DNA of 57,026 bases from Providencia sp. (lineage in GTDB: Bacteria; Pseudomonadota; Gammaproteobacteria; Enterobacterales; Enterobacteriaceae): NCBI RefSeq assembly GCF_003533305.1, contig NZ_DOEH01000010.1:169631-226656 (forward strand). The letters are read 5' to 3'. Both the position numbers and the translations under genes were made by a program. The notes under the pieces were generated by a model, which saw nothing but the letters and a program-made list of their open reading frames with translations, was not told the origin of the DNA and did not search any database. Below, one piece after another: positions 11,923-23,400 of the stretch (the stretch's first letter is position 1; the number at the start of each line of letters is the position of its first letter).

Positions 11923-11952
11923 AAAAAAGGGTGAAGCTATTTCACCCTTTTT
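11923..11952. terminator. Bidirectional terminator after ispB
   Basis: AAAAAAGGGTGAA/TTCACCCTTTTTT with a 4-nt loop. It serves ispB on the plus strand and overlaps the last codons of the minus-strand HTH gene, whose transcript it can also end. Confidence 0.88.
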
Positions 11953-12299
11953 TCTTCCTCTTCTATTCGGGCAAGAAGTGATGATAGCCCATATCGTAAA
12001 ATATATTTTACGATAGTATTGCGCTCAGTTTCCGTTAATTGGTAGTAAGCTTCTGACCATATTTGTAAGGCGTCCGTCCTTTTGCTTTGGTAAGGCGCAG
12101 GAGGTTCACCAAGACTTAATTGACCTTGTATTTCCCCGGGTAAACTCTCGGCATAGTACTCTACCGCCTTTCCTTGAACGCCTCTTTTCCGACGATTTTT
12201 CCAGCCTTCTCTTCTTGCCATCAAGTTAACCCCTTGAGGCGAAGTTGGAAGACCCTCTAATCCTGCTAACTCTTTCGCAGTGAACCACAATTTTTTCAT
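11937..12299 (-). CDS. Mu-type HTH DNA-binding protein (paralogue 1)
   Basis: A 120-residue protein whose first 55 residues resemble the N-terminal DNA-binding domain of phage Mu transposase MuA and Mu repressor c. It shows LWFTAKELAGLEGLPTS, then GVNLMARREGW, a basic NRRKRGVQGKAVEY wing and a Leu-Pro after it. The C-terminal half is predicted helical with a charged end (IEEEEKRVK) and has no transposase catalytic domain. It is clearly paralogous to the next gene upstream. The ribosome binding site is weak. Likely a transcriptional regulator; targets unknown. Confidence 0.8.
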   Translation of the reverse strand: MKKLWFTAKELAGLEGLPTSPQGVNLMARREGWKNRRKRGVQGKAVEYYAESLPGEIQGQLSLGEPPAPYQSKRTDALQIWSEAYYQLTETERNTIVKYILRYGLSSLLARIEEEEKRVK

Positions 12300-12431
12300 A
12301 TTTTCACATTCACGCTTATATTATGAAACTAGCTGCTGTAGCTATAATAAATTATTATCTGTTAAGGCATTTTAGGCTAAAGATAATATTGTTTTTATAA
12401 ATTAATTATTTTCGTCTTAATGTTCTGCTAA

Positions 12432-12779
12432 TTATTTTTTATTAATTAAATCAACTAATGCTAGAGCACCTTCTCGTATAATAAAGGCTAAGATAAGCGC
12501 TCGTTCATCACTAGAAAGCTGGTTATATACTTCTTGCCAAATAGATGAGTTATCATTACGTTTCACTTGGTAGATAGCCGGCGTTTCATTGGCAAAGTGA
12601 TGTTCAAAAATATCGATTGGCAAAGAACTAACATGATATTCCAAAGCCTTTCCTTGGATACCTTTTCTTTTACGACTAATCCAATTTTCTCGCCTTGCCA
12701 TAGCATTAACACCTTGAGTTGTCATTGGAAGTCCTTGTAATCCAACTAACTCTTTTGCCATTAACCACTCCTTATACAT
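12432..12779 (-). CDS. Mu-type HTH DNA-binding protein (paralogue 2)
   Basis: A 115-residue paralogue of the downstream gene, sharing the pattern AKEL.GL.GLP...QGVN.MARRE.W and KG.QGKA.EY. The short C-terminal helical region contains IW.E.YNQLSSDERA. AGGAGGG lies 8 nt before the ATG, so it is well translated. It is divergent from the Ner-like gene across 512 bp. The pair has 132 bp between members and probably forms one transcription unit. Role unknown; I infer autoregulation of the divergent region. Confidence 0.8.
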   Translation of the reverse strand: MYKEWLMAKELVGLQGLPMTTQGVNAMARRENWISRKRKGIQGKALEYHVSSLPIDIFEHHFANETPAIYQVKRNDNSSIWQEVYNQLSSDERALILAFIIREGALALVDLINKK

Positions 12780-13291
12780 AACTGACCCTCCTAGTCATGA
12801 TGGCAACTTGTTTACAGTTGCTGAAAACTATCTATATTTTCTTAAAACCTCGTTGAATCATTCTTCTTTTTATTAGTACAAAATAATATATAAAGCATAT
12901 ATGTTATTTATATTTTAATTTCTTTTAATAACAGCTAATTAAATAGCGTAACCGTTAATAGCCAAGACAAAATTCATAAAAACTATATAGGTATTATATA
13001 TACAAGTAAGGACAACCGTTAAATACGTCATTTACACAACTAACTAATAATAGTTAGTTTTACTTTCAAAGCATTAGCTTATTTCACAATTATCATTTCC
13101 AAGTTTCTATATATTTCATAAAAACAACGATAGTTTCATAAAACTGAATTTTAAGAAAAATTTAGAAATCTTTTTGAGAAAATTCTGTTATTTTATTTCC
13201 AATAACAGGGAGATTACACTGAATGTATCACAATACCCTGTTACATGTACCACTAACTCTACATGATTCTGAGTGAAAAAAGGACTAAAAA
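12780..13291. promoter_or_regulatory. Divergent AT-rich control region with candidate operators
   Basis: No gene is seen in these 512 bp. There is a perfect 9-bp inverted repeat AACTAACTA/TAGTTAGTT (13038-13059, 4-nt spacer) and a perfect 8-bp repeat CTGTTATT/AATAACAG (13185-13208, 8-nt spacer). TTTCATAAA occurs at 13114 and again at 13134, exactly 20 bp apart. AACCGTTAA occurs at 12950 and 13014. These could bind the HTH proteins encoded on either side; that is inference. Confidence 0.55.
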
Positions 13292-13564
13292 ATGATTTTA
13301 CGGAAATCCGACTGGCATCCAGCAGATATCATCGCAGCTTTACGTAAGCGTGGAACAACACTCGCCGCAATTTCTCGAGGAGCAGGATTAAGCTCTTCAA
13401 CACTTGCAAATGCACTTTCACGACCTTGGCCTAAAGGTGAGTGGATTATTGCTAATTTTTTAGGAATACACCCATCAGAGATTTGGCCAAGCCGTTATTA
13501 TGACTCAATTACAGGTGATTTATTAGAAAGGAAGGTTAGAGAGCGGTCACCTGATTTAATCTGA
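13292..13564 (+). CDS. sfsB: Ner-like DNA-binding regulator (SfsB/Nlp)
   Basis: A 90-residue homologue of E. coli SfsB/Nlp, itself related to the Ner repressor of phage Mu. DWHPADIIAALRKRGTT is followed by a helix-turn-helix, then GLSSSTLANALSRPWPKGE and a closing WPSRY. AAGGA precedes the ATG by about 9 nt. In E. coli this gene lies just after ispB; here two Mu-type HTH genes intervene. E. coli Nlp was linked to maltose-gene activation; its natural role is unclear. Confidence 0.9.
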   Translation: MILRKSDWHPADIIAALRKRGTTLAAISRGAGLSSSTLANALSRPWPKGEWIIANFLGIHPSEIWPSRYYDSITGDLLERKVRERSPDLI

Positions 13565-13578
13565 GAATAGGCAAAGAC

Positions 13579-13640
13579 AAAAGCCGTCAGTGATATGCCA
13601 TTTTTAGGTTGTAGTACACAGAAATACGGCTTTTATCTTT
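13579..13640 (+). terminator. Terminator after sfsB-like gene
   Basis: AAAAGCCGT (13579-13587) pairs with ACGGCTTTT (13626-13634) across a long loop, followed by ATCTTTTG. The remainder of the 467-bp spacer up to mdh is AT-rich with no gene seen. Confidence 0.6.
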
Positions 13641-13924
13641 TGACTGTCTTTAGACATGACTTCATTTATAGCTAATAATATAAAAAATGACTTAACTAAT
13701 ACGATAAATTTATCTAACAGACAAATATATTCATTCTTAAAGGTATTTAGGCGCTATATCTAAGTATGAAATTATAAAGACTATGTGGGATGTGTAATAT
13801 CATTCCAGTTTTAAGACATTTCATATTTTAAAGCTTATCGTTATCTCGTTATGTTATAGCGGTTGAATCATAATGATCAAGTCATCGCTATCTAGCATCT
13901 TTCAATCAAATGAAAATTTTTTAA

Positions 13925-13966
13925 AAATAAAAAAAGGTTGAGCTTTAAGTATAGAGGCTCAACCTT
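13925..13966 (-). terminator. Terminator of mdh
   Basis: A 10-bp perfect stem AAGGTTGAGC/GCTCAACCTT with a 13-nt loop. On the minus strand it is followed by TTTTTATTTTT. It lies about 65 bp past the mdh stop codon. Confidence 0.9.
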
Positions 13967-14000
13967 AGTTATAAACGACACATTTTAGGACAATTTATAA

Positions 14001-14047
14001 GAATTGCTCATGAGCAATTCATTTATCAATATTAATTATTGATAAAT
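14001..14047. repeat. Two adjacent palindromes at the mdh 3' end
   Basis: A perfect 20-bp palindrome GAATTGCTCATGAGCAATTC (14001-14020) abuts an 11-bp inverted repeat ATTTATCAATA/TATTGATAAAT (14021-14047) that runs into the last codons of mdh. In RNA these would form two hairpins ahead of the terminator. They may protect the mRNA 3' end or bind a protein. Confidence 0.6.
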
Positions 14048-14970
14048 TTTTCACCTAACTCGATATCGCCTTTCAATACATCTAACATTTCAGTCAGTGC
14101 TTTTTGTTCAAATGCGCTTAGTTCACCGATAGGCAAGTGTTTTTCAATACCGTTTTTACCGAGCAGAACAGGTTGAGCAAAGAAACGTGCATGTGCACCT
14201 TCACCTTCTGTGTATACGCACTCAACAACATTGCTTTCGCCTTGCAGTCCACGGATCAATGATAAACCCAGACGTGCAGCTGCTTGTCCCATAGACAAAG
14301 TTGCAGAACCGCCACCTGCTTTAGCTTCAACAACTTCAGTCCCTGCGTTTTGGATACGCTTAGTTAGCGCTGCCACTTCTTCATCAGTGAAGCTAACACC
14401 TTTCACTTGAGACAGTAGAGGCAAAATGGTGACACCAGAGTGGCCACCAATAACAGGCACTTCAATTTCGTGTGTTTTTTTGCCTTTTAATTCAGCGACA
14501 AAAGTATTAGAACGAATAATATCCAGTGTAGTCACACCAAATAAACGGTTTTTATCATAAACGCCTGCTTTTTTCAGCACTTCTGCAGCAATTGCCACAG
14601 TGGTATTAACTGGGTTAGTAATAATCCCAATGAGCGCTTTTGGACAGGTCACCGCTATTTGTTGAGTCAGATTACGTACGATGCCTGCGTTAACATTAAA
14701 CAGGTCAGAGCGATCCATTCCTGGTTTACGCGCAACACCCGCAGAAATCAGAACAACATCAGCACCTTTTAGCGCTGGAGTGGCATCTTCACCGGCAAAA
14801 CCAACAACCTTAACATCTGTTGGGATGTGGCTAAGGTCGGCGGCAACACCTGGAGTAACGGGTGCGATGTCATAGAGAGAGAGTTCTGAACCTGCTGGAA
14901 GCTGATTTTTGAGAAGAAGGGCTAGAGCCTGACCGATACCACCTGCTGCACCTAGGACTGCAACTTTCAT
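14032..14970 (-). CDS. mdh: Malate dehydrogenase (NAD)
   Basis: TCA-cycle enzyme interconverting malate and oxaloacetate with NAD. The 312 residues equal E. coli Mdh. The Rossmann motif [10 protein letters not shown] is at the N-terminus. The substrate loop [12 protein letters not shown] supplies arginines, ITNPVNTT follows, and the catalytic His lies in [15 protein letters not shown] near residue 177. It is divergent from argR, as in E. coli. A quinone-linked malate oxidase (mqo) at 34.2 kb offers a parallel route. Confidence 0.98.
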   Translation of the reverse strand: MKVAVLGAAGGIGQALALLLKNQLPAGSELSLYDIAPVTPGVAADLSHIPTDVKVVGFAGEDATPALKGADVVLISAGVARKPGMDRSDLFNVNAGIVRNLTQQIAVTCPKALIGIITNPVNTTVAIAAEVLKKAGVYDKNRLFGVTTLDIIRSNTFVAELKGKKTHEIEVPVIGGHSGVTILPLLSQVKGVSFTDEEVAALTKRIQNAGTEVVEAKAGGGSATLSMGQAAARLGLSLIRGLQGESNVVECVYTEGEGAHARFFAQPVLLGKNGIEKHLPIGELSAFEQKALTEMLDVLKGDIELGEKFINN

Positions 14971-15934
<964 letters not shown>

Positions 15935-15990
15935 ATTCACACAATGTATTTTCCAAGTGCTTTCTCATTATTATCATTGAGATAGCGATT

Positions 15991-16024
15991 AAAGAGGGGG
16001 AAATATCATTTTCCCTCTTTTTGT
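15991..16024 (+). terminator. Terminator of argR
   Basis: AAAGAGGGGGAAA pairs with TTTCCCTCTTT around a short loop and is followed by TTTTTG. It separates argR from the small membrane-protein gene. Confidence 0.85.
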
Positions 16025-16116
16025 TTATCAAAGTTAGTTACGCGAGTTAGTGCAAAATCAATTATTTAAATCACATGAAAATAAATAATTAATTGAGTTA
16101 TAAATCATAAGATTGA

Positions 16117-16536
<420 letters not shown>

Positions 16537-16553
16537 ATCTTTAACATAGAAAA

Positions 16554-16587
16554 ACACCCCAAAGTGACTATCCAACTTTTGGGGTGT
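16554..16587. terminator. Bidirectional terminator before mpl
   Basis: ACACCCCAAA/TTTGGGGTGT, a 10-bp perfect stem with a 14-nt loop, lies between the convergent membrane-protein gene and mpl. Confidence 0.85.
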
Positions 16588-16625
16588 AATTTAATATTTA
16601 GCGAGGGCTTTGTTACTTATAAGTG

Positions 16626-18005
16626 CTACTCTTCTATTTCAATATCAGCCTTGCTCTTCAAACCCGCCAGTAATTTTCCATGAATGCCACCAAAATCACC
16701 GTTACTCATGACAAGGATATAGTCTCCTGGCTGAGCGGTTTCAATGACCATATTAGCCAAAACATCAATATCTGCACTCCAACGCGCAGGTTGCACACAA
16801 TTTTCAGCAATATCCGTAACCATCCAAGGAATATTAGCAGGTTGGAATAAGAATACTTCATCAGCGCGACCTAATGCAGGCGCAATATCATTTTTATTGA
16901 TCCCCATTTTCATGGTATTCGAACGAGGTTCAAGTACGGCAATGATACGTGAAGTACCGCCAACTTTGCTGCGTAATGCTTCTAACGTCGCTAAAATTGC
17001 TGTTGGATGATGGGCAAAGTCATCATAAACATTAACACCAAATTCAACACCACGTAATTCAAGGCGACGTCGTGCGTTAATGAATTTATCTAAAGCAAGG
17101 CAAGCTTCTTTGGCCGGTACTCCAACATGGTGCGCAGCAGCAATCGCCATCAAACCATTTTGGATATTATGATTACCAACTTGGACCCAATTCACTTCAC
17201 CGACACTTTGTTGTTGATAGTAAACTTCATAATGGCTGCCATCATGATTTAATTTTTTAGCTTGCCACTCGCCACTGTCACCTACTAGCTCTTGTTCGCT
17301 CCAACATCCCATACCAATAACCTGTTTTAGGTTACTATCATTGTCTGGCATGAAAATTTTTCCACTACCCGGCACGATACGCACCAAGTGATGGAATTGC
17401 TTTTGAATCGCTTCTAGGTTTTCGAAAATATCAGCATGATCAAACTCAAGGTTATTTAACACCAAGGTTTTTGGGCTGTAATGCACAAATTTAGAGCGCT
17501 TATCAAAGAAAGCACAATCGTACTCATCAGCCTCAATAACAAAAAATGGGCTATCACCGATTTGAGCAGAGACTTCAAAATTGCCCGGTACACCACCGAT
17601 TAAAAAACCTGGTTTGTAGCCACAATCTTCAAGTATCCAAGCCAACATACCTGCTGTTGTGGTTTTTCCATGAGTACCAGCTACTGCGAGTACCCAACGC
17701 TCAGGTAAAACATGTTCATGTAACCATTGGGGACCCGATGTATATGGTAAGCCTCTTTCTAATACTGCTTCAACACAAGGGTTACCACGTGTCATTGCAT
17801 TACCAATAACAACCATGTCAGGCTCAGGACTTAGCTGAGCGGGATCATAGCCTTGAATAAGTTCAATACCTTGTTTTTCAAGCAACGTGCTCATCGGTGG
17901 ATACACGTTTGCATCCGAGCCTGTGACTTTATAGCCTAAAGAACGAGCCAATATTGCTAAGCTTCCCATAAAGGTGCCGCATATCCCTAAAATATGTATG
18001 TGCAT
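16626..18005 (-). CDS. mpl: UDP-MurNAc:L-Ala-D-Glu-mDAP ligase (murein recycling)
   Basis: Attaches the recycled tripeptide L-Ala-gamma-D-Glu-mDAP to UDP-MurNAc. The 459 residues (E. coli 457) belong to the Mur ligase family. The N-terminal UDP-binding fold has HILGICGTFMGS, the ATP site AGTHGKTTTAGML is near residue 110, and ARRRLELRG and DDFAHHPTA mark the third domain. It is divergent from fbp, as in E. coli. Confidence 0.97.
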   Translation of the reverse strand: MHIHILGICGTFMGSLAILARSLGYKVTGSDANVYPPMSTLLEKQGIELIQGYDPAQLSPEPDMVVIGNAMTRGNPCVEAVLERGLPYTSGPQWLHEHVLPERWVLAVAGTHGKTTTAGMLAWILEDCGYKPGFLIGGVPGNFEVSAQIGDSPFFVIEADEYDCAFFDKRSKFVHYSPKTLVLNNLEFDHADIFENLEAIQKQFHHLVRIVPGSGKIFMPDNDSNLKQVIGMGCWSEQELVGDSGEWQAKKLNHDGSHYEVYYQQQSVGEVNWVQVGNHNIQNGLMAIAAAHHVGVPAKEACLALDKFINARRRLELRGVEFGVNVYDDFAHHPTAILATLEALRSKVGGTSRIIAVLEPRSNTMKMGINKNDIAPALGRADEVFLFQPANIPWMVTDIAENCVQPARWSADIDVLANMVIETAQPGDYILVMSNGDFGGIHGKLLAGLKSKADIEIEE

Positions 18006-18166
18006 TATGTTTCATCCAATAGCATGAGGTTTGTCACCATTCTACCCATCAATAGCCGCTTTATAAATGCATTAACCTATTAATCTTTTCTTTATTTAGT
18101 TAAACTCCTCGCGCAAGGGTACAATAAGCCCTCAAACCTCTGTCAATTTTATTCAGGACCTTCGTC

Positions 18167-19174
18167 ATGAAAACATTAGGCGAATTCATCGTCGAAAAGC
18201 AACACGAATTTTCTCATGCAACAGGAGAGCTGACTGCATTACTGTCAGCAATCAAACTGGGCGCTAAAATTATCCATCGTGATATTAACAAAGCTGGACT
18301 TGTAGACATTCTTGGCACAAGTGGTGTGTCAAATGTTCAAGGTGAAGTTCAGATGAAGCTCGACCTGTATGCAAATGAAAAGCTGAAAGCGGCTTTGAAA
18401 GCGCGTGGAGAAGTCGCCGGTATCGCCTCTGAAGAAGAAGATGAAATTGTCATTTTCGAAGGTGACCGTGCAGAAAACGCAAAATATGTCGTTTTAATGG
18501 ACCCACTAGATGGTTCTTCAAATATCGATGTAAACGTTTCCGTTGGTACAATTTTCTCAATTTACCATCGTATTACACCAATCGGGCAATCGGTTACTGA
18601 GGCTGATTTCCTACAGCCAGGTCATCGTCAAGTTGCTGCAGGTTATGTCGTTTACGGTTCTTCTACAATGCTGGTTTATACGACCGGTTGTGGCGTTCAT
18701 GCATTCACCTATGACCCATCATTAGGTGTTTTCTGCCTTTCTCACGAAAAAGTAATGTATCCGGCAGAAGGCAAAATGTACTCGATTAACGAAGGTAACT
18801 ACATCAAGTTCCCAATGGGTGTTAAAAAGTATATTAAATACTGCCAGGAACAAGATGAAGCGACAGGTCGTCCTTATACCACACGCTATATTGGCTCTTT
18901 AGTGGCTGATTTCCATCGTAACTTACTCAAAGGTGGAATTTATATCTACCCGAGTACCGCAAGCCATCCTAATGGAAAACTGCGTTTACTGTATGAGTGT
19001 AACCCAATTGCATTCTTAGCTGAACAAGCACATGGTAAAGCAAGTGACGGCGTGAATCGTATCCTGGACATAATCCCTACTGAATTACACCAACGTGCAC
19101 CTTTCTTTGTCGGTACGAAGTCGATGGTTGAAAAAGCAGAATCATTTATGCGTGAATTTCCAGATTCTGAGTAA
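18167..19174 (+). CDS. fbp: Fructose-1,6-bisphosphatase class I
   Basis: Gluconeogenic hydrolysis of fructose-1,6-bisphosphate. The 335 residues compare with 332 in E. coli. The metal-binding loop [13 protein letters not shown] is near residue 110 and the catalytic/metal Glu region [15 protein letters not shown] near 275. It ends with a strong terminator, so is probably monocistronic. Confidence 0.98.
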   Translation: MKTLGEFIVEKQHEFSHATGELTALLSAIKLGAKIIHRDINKAGLVDILGTSGVSNVQGEVQMKLDLYANEKLKAALKARGEVAGIASEEEDEIVIFEGDRAENAKYVVLMDPLDGSSNIDVNVSVGTIFSIYHRITPIGQSVTEADFLQPGHRQVAAGYVVYGSSTMLVYTTGCGVHAFTYDPSLGVFCLSHEKVMYPAEGKMYSINEGNYIKFPMGVKKYIKYCQEQDEATGRPYTTRYIGSLVADFHRNLLKGGIYIYPSTASHPNGKLRLLYECNPIAFLAEQAHGKASDGVNRILDIIPTELHQRAPFFVGTKSMVEKAESFMREFPDSE

Positions 19175-19203
19175 TATCTCTTAGCACTCGATATATGAAT
19201 ATC

Positions 19204-19230
19204 AAGGCGGGCTCACCCCGCCTTCTTTAT
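19204..19230 (+). terminator. Terminator of fbp
   Basis: AAGGCGGG/CCCGCCTT perfect 8-bp stem with a 5-nt loop followed by CTTTATT, 30 bp past the stop codon. Confidence 0.88.
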
Positions 19231-19391
19231 TCACTTTTTTCAATGAATTCGTCCCTCTTTACAGCTATAATATTTGCCACATTATCTACTCTAGGGAATT
19301 CAGGTTGTATAACGGCCATAAACTAAGCCCGTACAAATGCAATTTGAGCAATAATAGATAGATTGGTTTATAACATTAAAGGATACTTTTC

Positions 19392-19922
19392 ATGGGCCTG
19401 AACAATGTACCGGCAGGTAAAGATCTGCCTGATGATATCTACGTTATCATTGAAATCCCTGCTAACGCAGATCCAATCAAATATGAAGTGGATAAAGAAT
19501 CTGGCGCTCTATTTGTAGACCGCTTTATGTCTACTGCGATGTTCTATCCATGCAACTATGGTTACATCAACAACACGCTGTCATTAGATGGCGATCCTGT
19601 CGATGTATTAGTACCAACACCTTACCCATTACAACCAGGTTCAGTGATCCGTTGCCGTCCAGTTGGCGTGCTGAAAATGACGGATGAATCAGGTGAAGAT
19701 GCGAAACTAGTTGCTGTTCCACACACAAAACTGAGCAAAGAATACGATCACATCAAAGATGTGAACGACCTGCCAGAATTACTGCGTGCACAAATCACTC
19801 ACTTCTTTGAACACTATAAAGATCTTGAAAAAGGTAAGTGGGTAAAAGTTGACGGATGGGATGATATCAATGCTGCTAAAGCAGAGATCATCGCTTCTTT
19901 CGAACGCGCTGCAAAAAAATAG
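19392..19922 (+). CDS. ppa: Inorganic pyrophosphatase
   Basis: Hydrolyses pyrophosphate and so drives biosynthetic reactions. The 176 residues equal E. coli Ppa. It has the family motif DGDPVDVLV near residue 66, the basic substrate patch near [13 protein letters not shown], and [20 protein letters not shown] precedes the ATG. Confidence 0.98.
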   Translation: MGLNNVPAGKDLPDDIYVIIEIPANADPIKYEVDKESGALFVDRFMSTAMFYPCNYGYINNTLSLDGDPVDVLVPTPYPLQPGSVIRCRPVGVLKMTDESGEDAKLVAVPHTKLSKEYDHIKDVNDLPELLRAQITHFFEHYKDLEKGKWVKVDGWDDINAAKAEIIASFERAAKK

Positions 19923-19943
19923 TTTATTCTCTTTAAGAAAATC

Positions 19944-19975
19944 AAAGTTCTGGCCAAGGTCAGAACTTTTTTTTT
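19944..19975 (+). terminator. Terminator of ppa
   Basis: AAAGTTCTG/CAGAACTTT with an 8-nt loop, followed by a run of eight or more Ts. Confidence 0.95.
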
Positions 19976-20021
19976 GTTCTTTTTATTTTTTGGGCTACCG
20001 TTTTTTCGACTCAAAACTTAA

Positions 20022-20050
20022 AAAAAACGCCGGCACATCCGCCAGCGTTC
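20022..20050 (-). terminator. Terminator of the tamA-tamB-ytfP operon
   Basis: Imperfect hairpin AACGCTGGCGGATGTGCCGG with closing CGTT, followed on the minus strand by six Ts. It lies 47 bp past ytfP. Confidence 0.8.
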
Positions 20051-20096
20051 TATAACTTTCATCACTTCTATGATTTTAATTAACGGACTATAATTC

Positions 20097-20450
20097 TTAT
20101 TGGCCCGCTTCTTCATCTCGCTTGAGCCAATCACCGCTCTTAATGTGGCGCAAACCATCAACAGAGTGCCTATACAGATAAATCCAAGCATTACCGTATG
20201 GCGTCGGAATTAACTCTCTGACGTAGTCCTGTGAGTTTTTTTTCAGTTCATCTAACTCAGTTAAAATAGACGGATTGATACGATAAACTTCACATTCAAT
20301 CGAACCATTTCCTTTAACGACCGCAGGATAATACCCTAGATCATAGAGTTCATAGCCTTCTAGTGTATGCTCTCCTAACAGTTGAGCATAGGTCATCCAG
20401 TGATGATTTCCCTGCTGGCGCCTTAAACTACCATAAACAATCACTCGCAT
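20097..20450 (-). CDS. ytfP: YtfP, gamma-glutamylcyclotransferase-fold protein
   Basis: A 117-residue member of the GGCT-like (AIG2/BtrG) family; E. coli YtfP has 113. The N-terminal MRVIVYGSLRRQQGNHHWM carries the substrate-binding YGSL motif. The core Y-D-LGYYPAVVKG loop and the ELDELKK helix with the general-acid Glu position follow. It lies 3 bp after tamB and closes the operon. Its physiological substrate is not known. Confidence 0.93.
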   Translation of the reverse strand: MRVIVYGSLRRQQGNHHWMTYAQLLGEHTLEGYELYDLGYYPAVVKGNGSIECEVYRINPSILTELDELKKNSQDYVRELIPTPYGNAWIYLYRHSVDGLRHIKSGDWLKRDEEAGQ

Positions 20451-20453
20451 AAT

Positions 20454-23400
20454 TTAAAACTCAAATTGATAAAGGAGATCCAAGGCCTGGTTTACACCAG
20501 ACACCGCTTCCAAATAAAGTTTTGGCATTAAACGATAGCGCAGAGTCAATGTTGCCAATGAGTCAAATATCCCAACGCCGTATTTGACTTGTAAGTCATT
20601 GGTAATTTTGCCACTCACCACAACTTGGGAACCATCTCCCACACCTTGCGTATCAACAGCCAAATCAGATACACCAAATGTTTCACCAATTTTACCCACT
20701 AACTGCCCGCTCTGTGCAACACCAAGGCCAATTAGCATAGATGTCATTTGGGAGCCATTTGCATCACCGCTATCCAAACCTTCCCCTCTTAACAAATAGG
20801 ATAGTGCTTCTTGCTGTGATTTAGTGGGTTCTGAAAATATCTCTACTTTCGGTTTGTCTGCAAGCCCTGTGACTCTAACACCCGCAACGACATCATCTGC
20901 CGTATTATCTGGATTACGAATCGCTTCCAGATTTAAAAATGGCTGATCAGCGGGGCCTGAGAACTGAATTAAACCTTTACGTACGAGCAAATCTTGCCCA
21001 TAGGCACGAAAACGACCTGTAGGAATATCGATTTGTCCGTTTAGGCTAAGTCCCTGTTTACTCTGCGTAACTTTTAATAAACCTGTTAATCGGGCTTTTA
21101 ACCCAAATGCATCCAACCTAACGTCATTACCAATTTTAATATCCAAATTTGTTTGGATAGGAATCGAAGGTGCTTTTTCCTCAATTGGCTGCAAGTTACT
21201 ATCAAGCATAACGACATCAGAGGAAGCACTAACCGCTGACTCAGGCAGTTCTTGCACTGTAATACGAGCCCATGGGATTGTCACGCTCCCATTTAAAACC
21301 AGTAACGTAGGTGATGCTTCAAAAACTAAATCAGGTTGCACATCAATTTTAATCATCGGTGGCAAGGAAACACGTAAATTGTTACCTCGAGCCATGATTT
21401 TTGCACGCCACGCATCTACGTTACGCCAATCCGCCTCACCATCGATATTCAGATAACCTTCTGGCGTATTGATTTGCCCACTCATCACCGAACTTGCCCC
21501 ATTAAACGTCACACCTAAACGACCACTTTTAATGTCAAATGGGATCATGGCTGATTTAATTTCTAAGTTTGATAAAGATAAATTACCATTCATCAATGGG
21601 TTATTAGCAGATCCCCCTAAACGCAAGTTCGCATTCAAGCTACCGTTCGCGACTTCTTTATGCCCTAACATGGGCTTGATTAAATCCAATGTAATTGAAT
21701 TTATTTCAATGTTGCCTGCTAGCAAACGGCGCTTTTCTAAATCAGAAATTTGAACGTTGCCTTTAAGCTGCCCGTTATTCGCTATCTTAAATAACCAATT
21801 AAGGTCAGCTTTACCATTTTTCAAGGCCGCGCTTAGTGTGAGAGTTTGAAATTCAAATGGTAACCGAGTGCCATCCACGAATTGTGTAGCTTTAATACCA
21901 TCACCTTGAAGATCAAGTTTCACTTGCGGTAGACTGCCACCTTCTTTCCAAACCGCATTTGCTTTACCACTAAAGACGCCATTTACCCGCGTATCTTTTG
22001 GCATAAATGGCTTAATCATCGCTAAATCAAAGCGTTCTAATACAATATCGGCACTACCACTCTTACCGGCTTTGATAGGCTTAGGTACACACAAACGTGC
22101 ATTTGGGTTTACCCAGCAATGTGTTCCAATCACCACTTCCTGTGTTTGATTCGTATAATTTAGCGACATGGCTTTATTTAATCGCCATTCGCCCACGACA
22201 GTATCAAACAAGGTATTGTTAAGATTACCTTTCCAAATCTCAGTGTTTCTATCAAAACTGCCCGCTAGGGTAAGTTGCCCTGAAACTGGCTCACCTTTCA
22301 TATTTAATTTTAAGGTATGTTGTTTCTCGCTGCCTTTCGCATCTAAGGTCAAGTTACTGATAACGATATCTGCTTGCCTTAACTGACGCAATACAACAGA
22401 TAACTCCCCCTTAATTTGCTCGCCCGTCGCAACATCCCCTTTGATAACCACATTCTCGATTGATAGGCTGTCTTGCCACCTTACATTACGTCCCGTGATA
22501 TTGGCGACGGCTTGAGGCGTTTGTAAATTACCGCGTAATTTAATATCACCGGCAATTACCCCCCCTAATCCTGGCAATAGGCCATTTAGTGCGGGCGCAT
22601 TAATTTTTGCATCTAAATTCCATTTATCCGCCAGCGATCCTTTAATATCAACGTTATTTTTACCTAACGCTAAATTGAAATTGGGAATATCCCATTGGCC
22701 TGCGGCATTACCTTTAGCTTGTCCACGTGCTTTTAAGAGATTATTTTTAACATTACCGTCGAGGGCAATTTCAGGGATTTCAAGCTGCCAACTACCACCA
22801 TATAAACTGCCACGAGTCGCCACTTTACCATCGACTTTTGCCGGCCATTCAGGCCATTGTTTAGCTGTATTAATTCCCGATAATGTCAATACTGCATTCC
22901 AGCTAATAGCTTTGCTCCAATCCGCAACGCCTGTAATATCAGCATTCCCTTGTAATGCAGCTAAACGCAAACGCGTTAAATTGATTTGTTCTTCATTACC
23001 TTTGGCATCTAACATTAAGGTTGATGGTGGTAAATCTTGCCCTGTAATTGCAGAGCGTAGAGATAAATCGTAAGCTGATGGGCGGCCATTTAGGCGTAAA
23101 CGTGTTCCATCAAGCTGATATTGCGATTCTCCGACTAGCGGCCAAGCCAACTTATCACTTTCGAGCGTAAGCAATATTGGGAAATCAGCCTGACTCAAAT
23201 CTGTTTCTGCCTCTAATGTGGCATTAATCGGACCGTTTAAATTCAGTGCTAATTTGAGCTCATCTAACAAGCTACCTTTTAGCGATAAATCAACTTTCTG
23301 CCCATTGAGATCCTCTAAACGGCTTTCCCCCACCACAGAAATAGATACTGGCCACTTATCTTTTAATGTTGCAGTTCCTGATAAAGCTAAATTACCTTCA

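Noticed and set aside
11937..13564. A remnant prophage
   Set aside because: Only regulators are present; no integrase, transposase, structural genes or attachment repeats.
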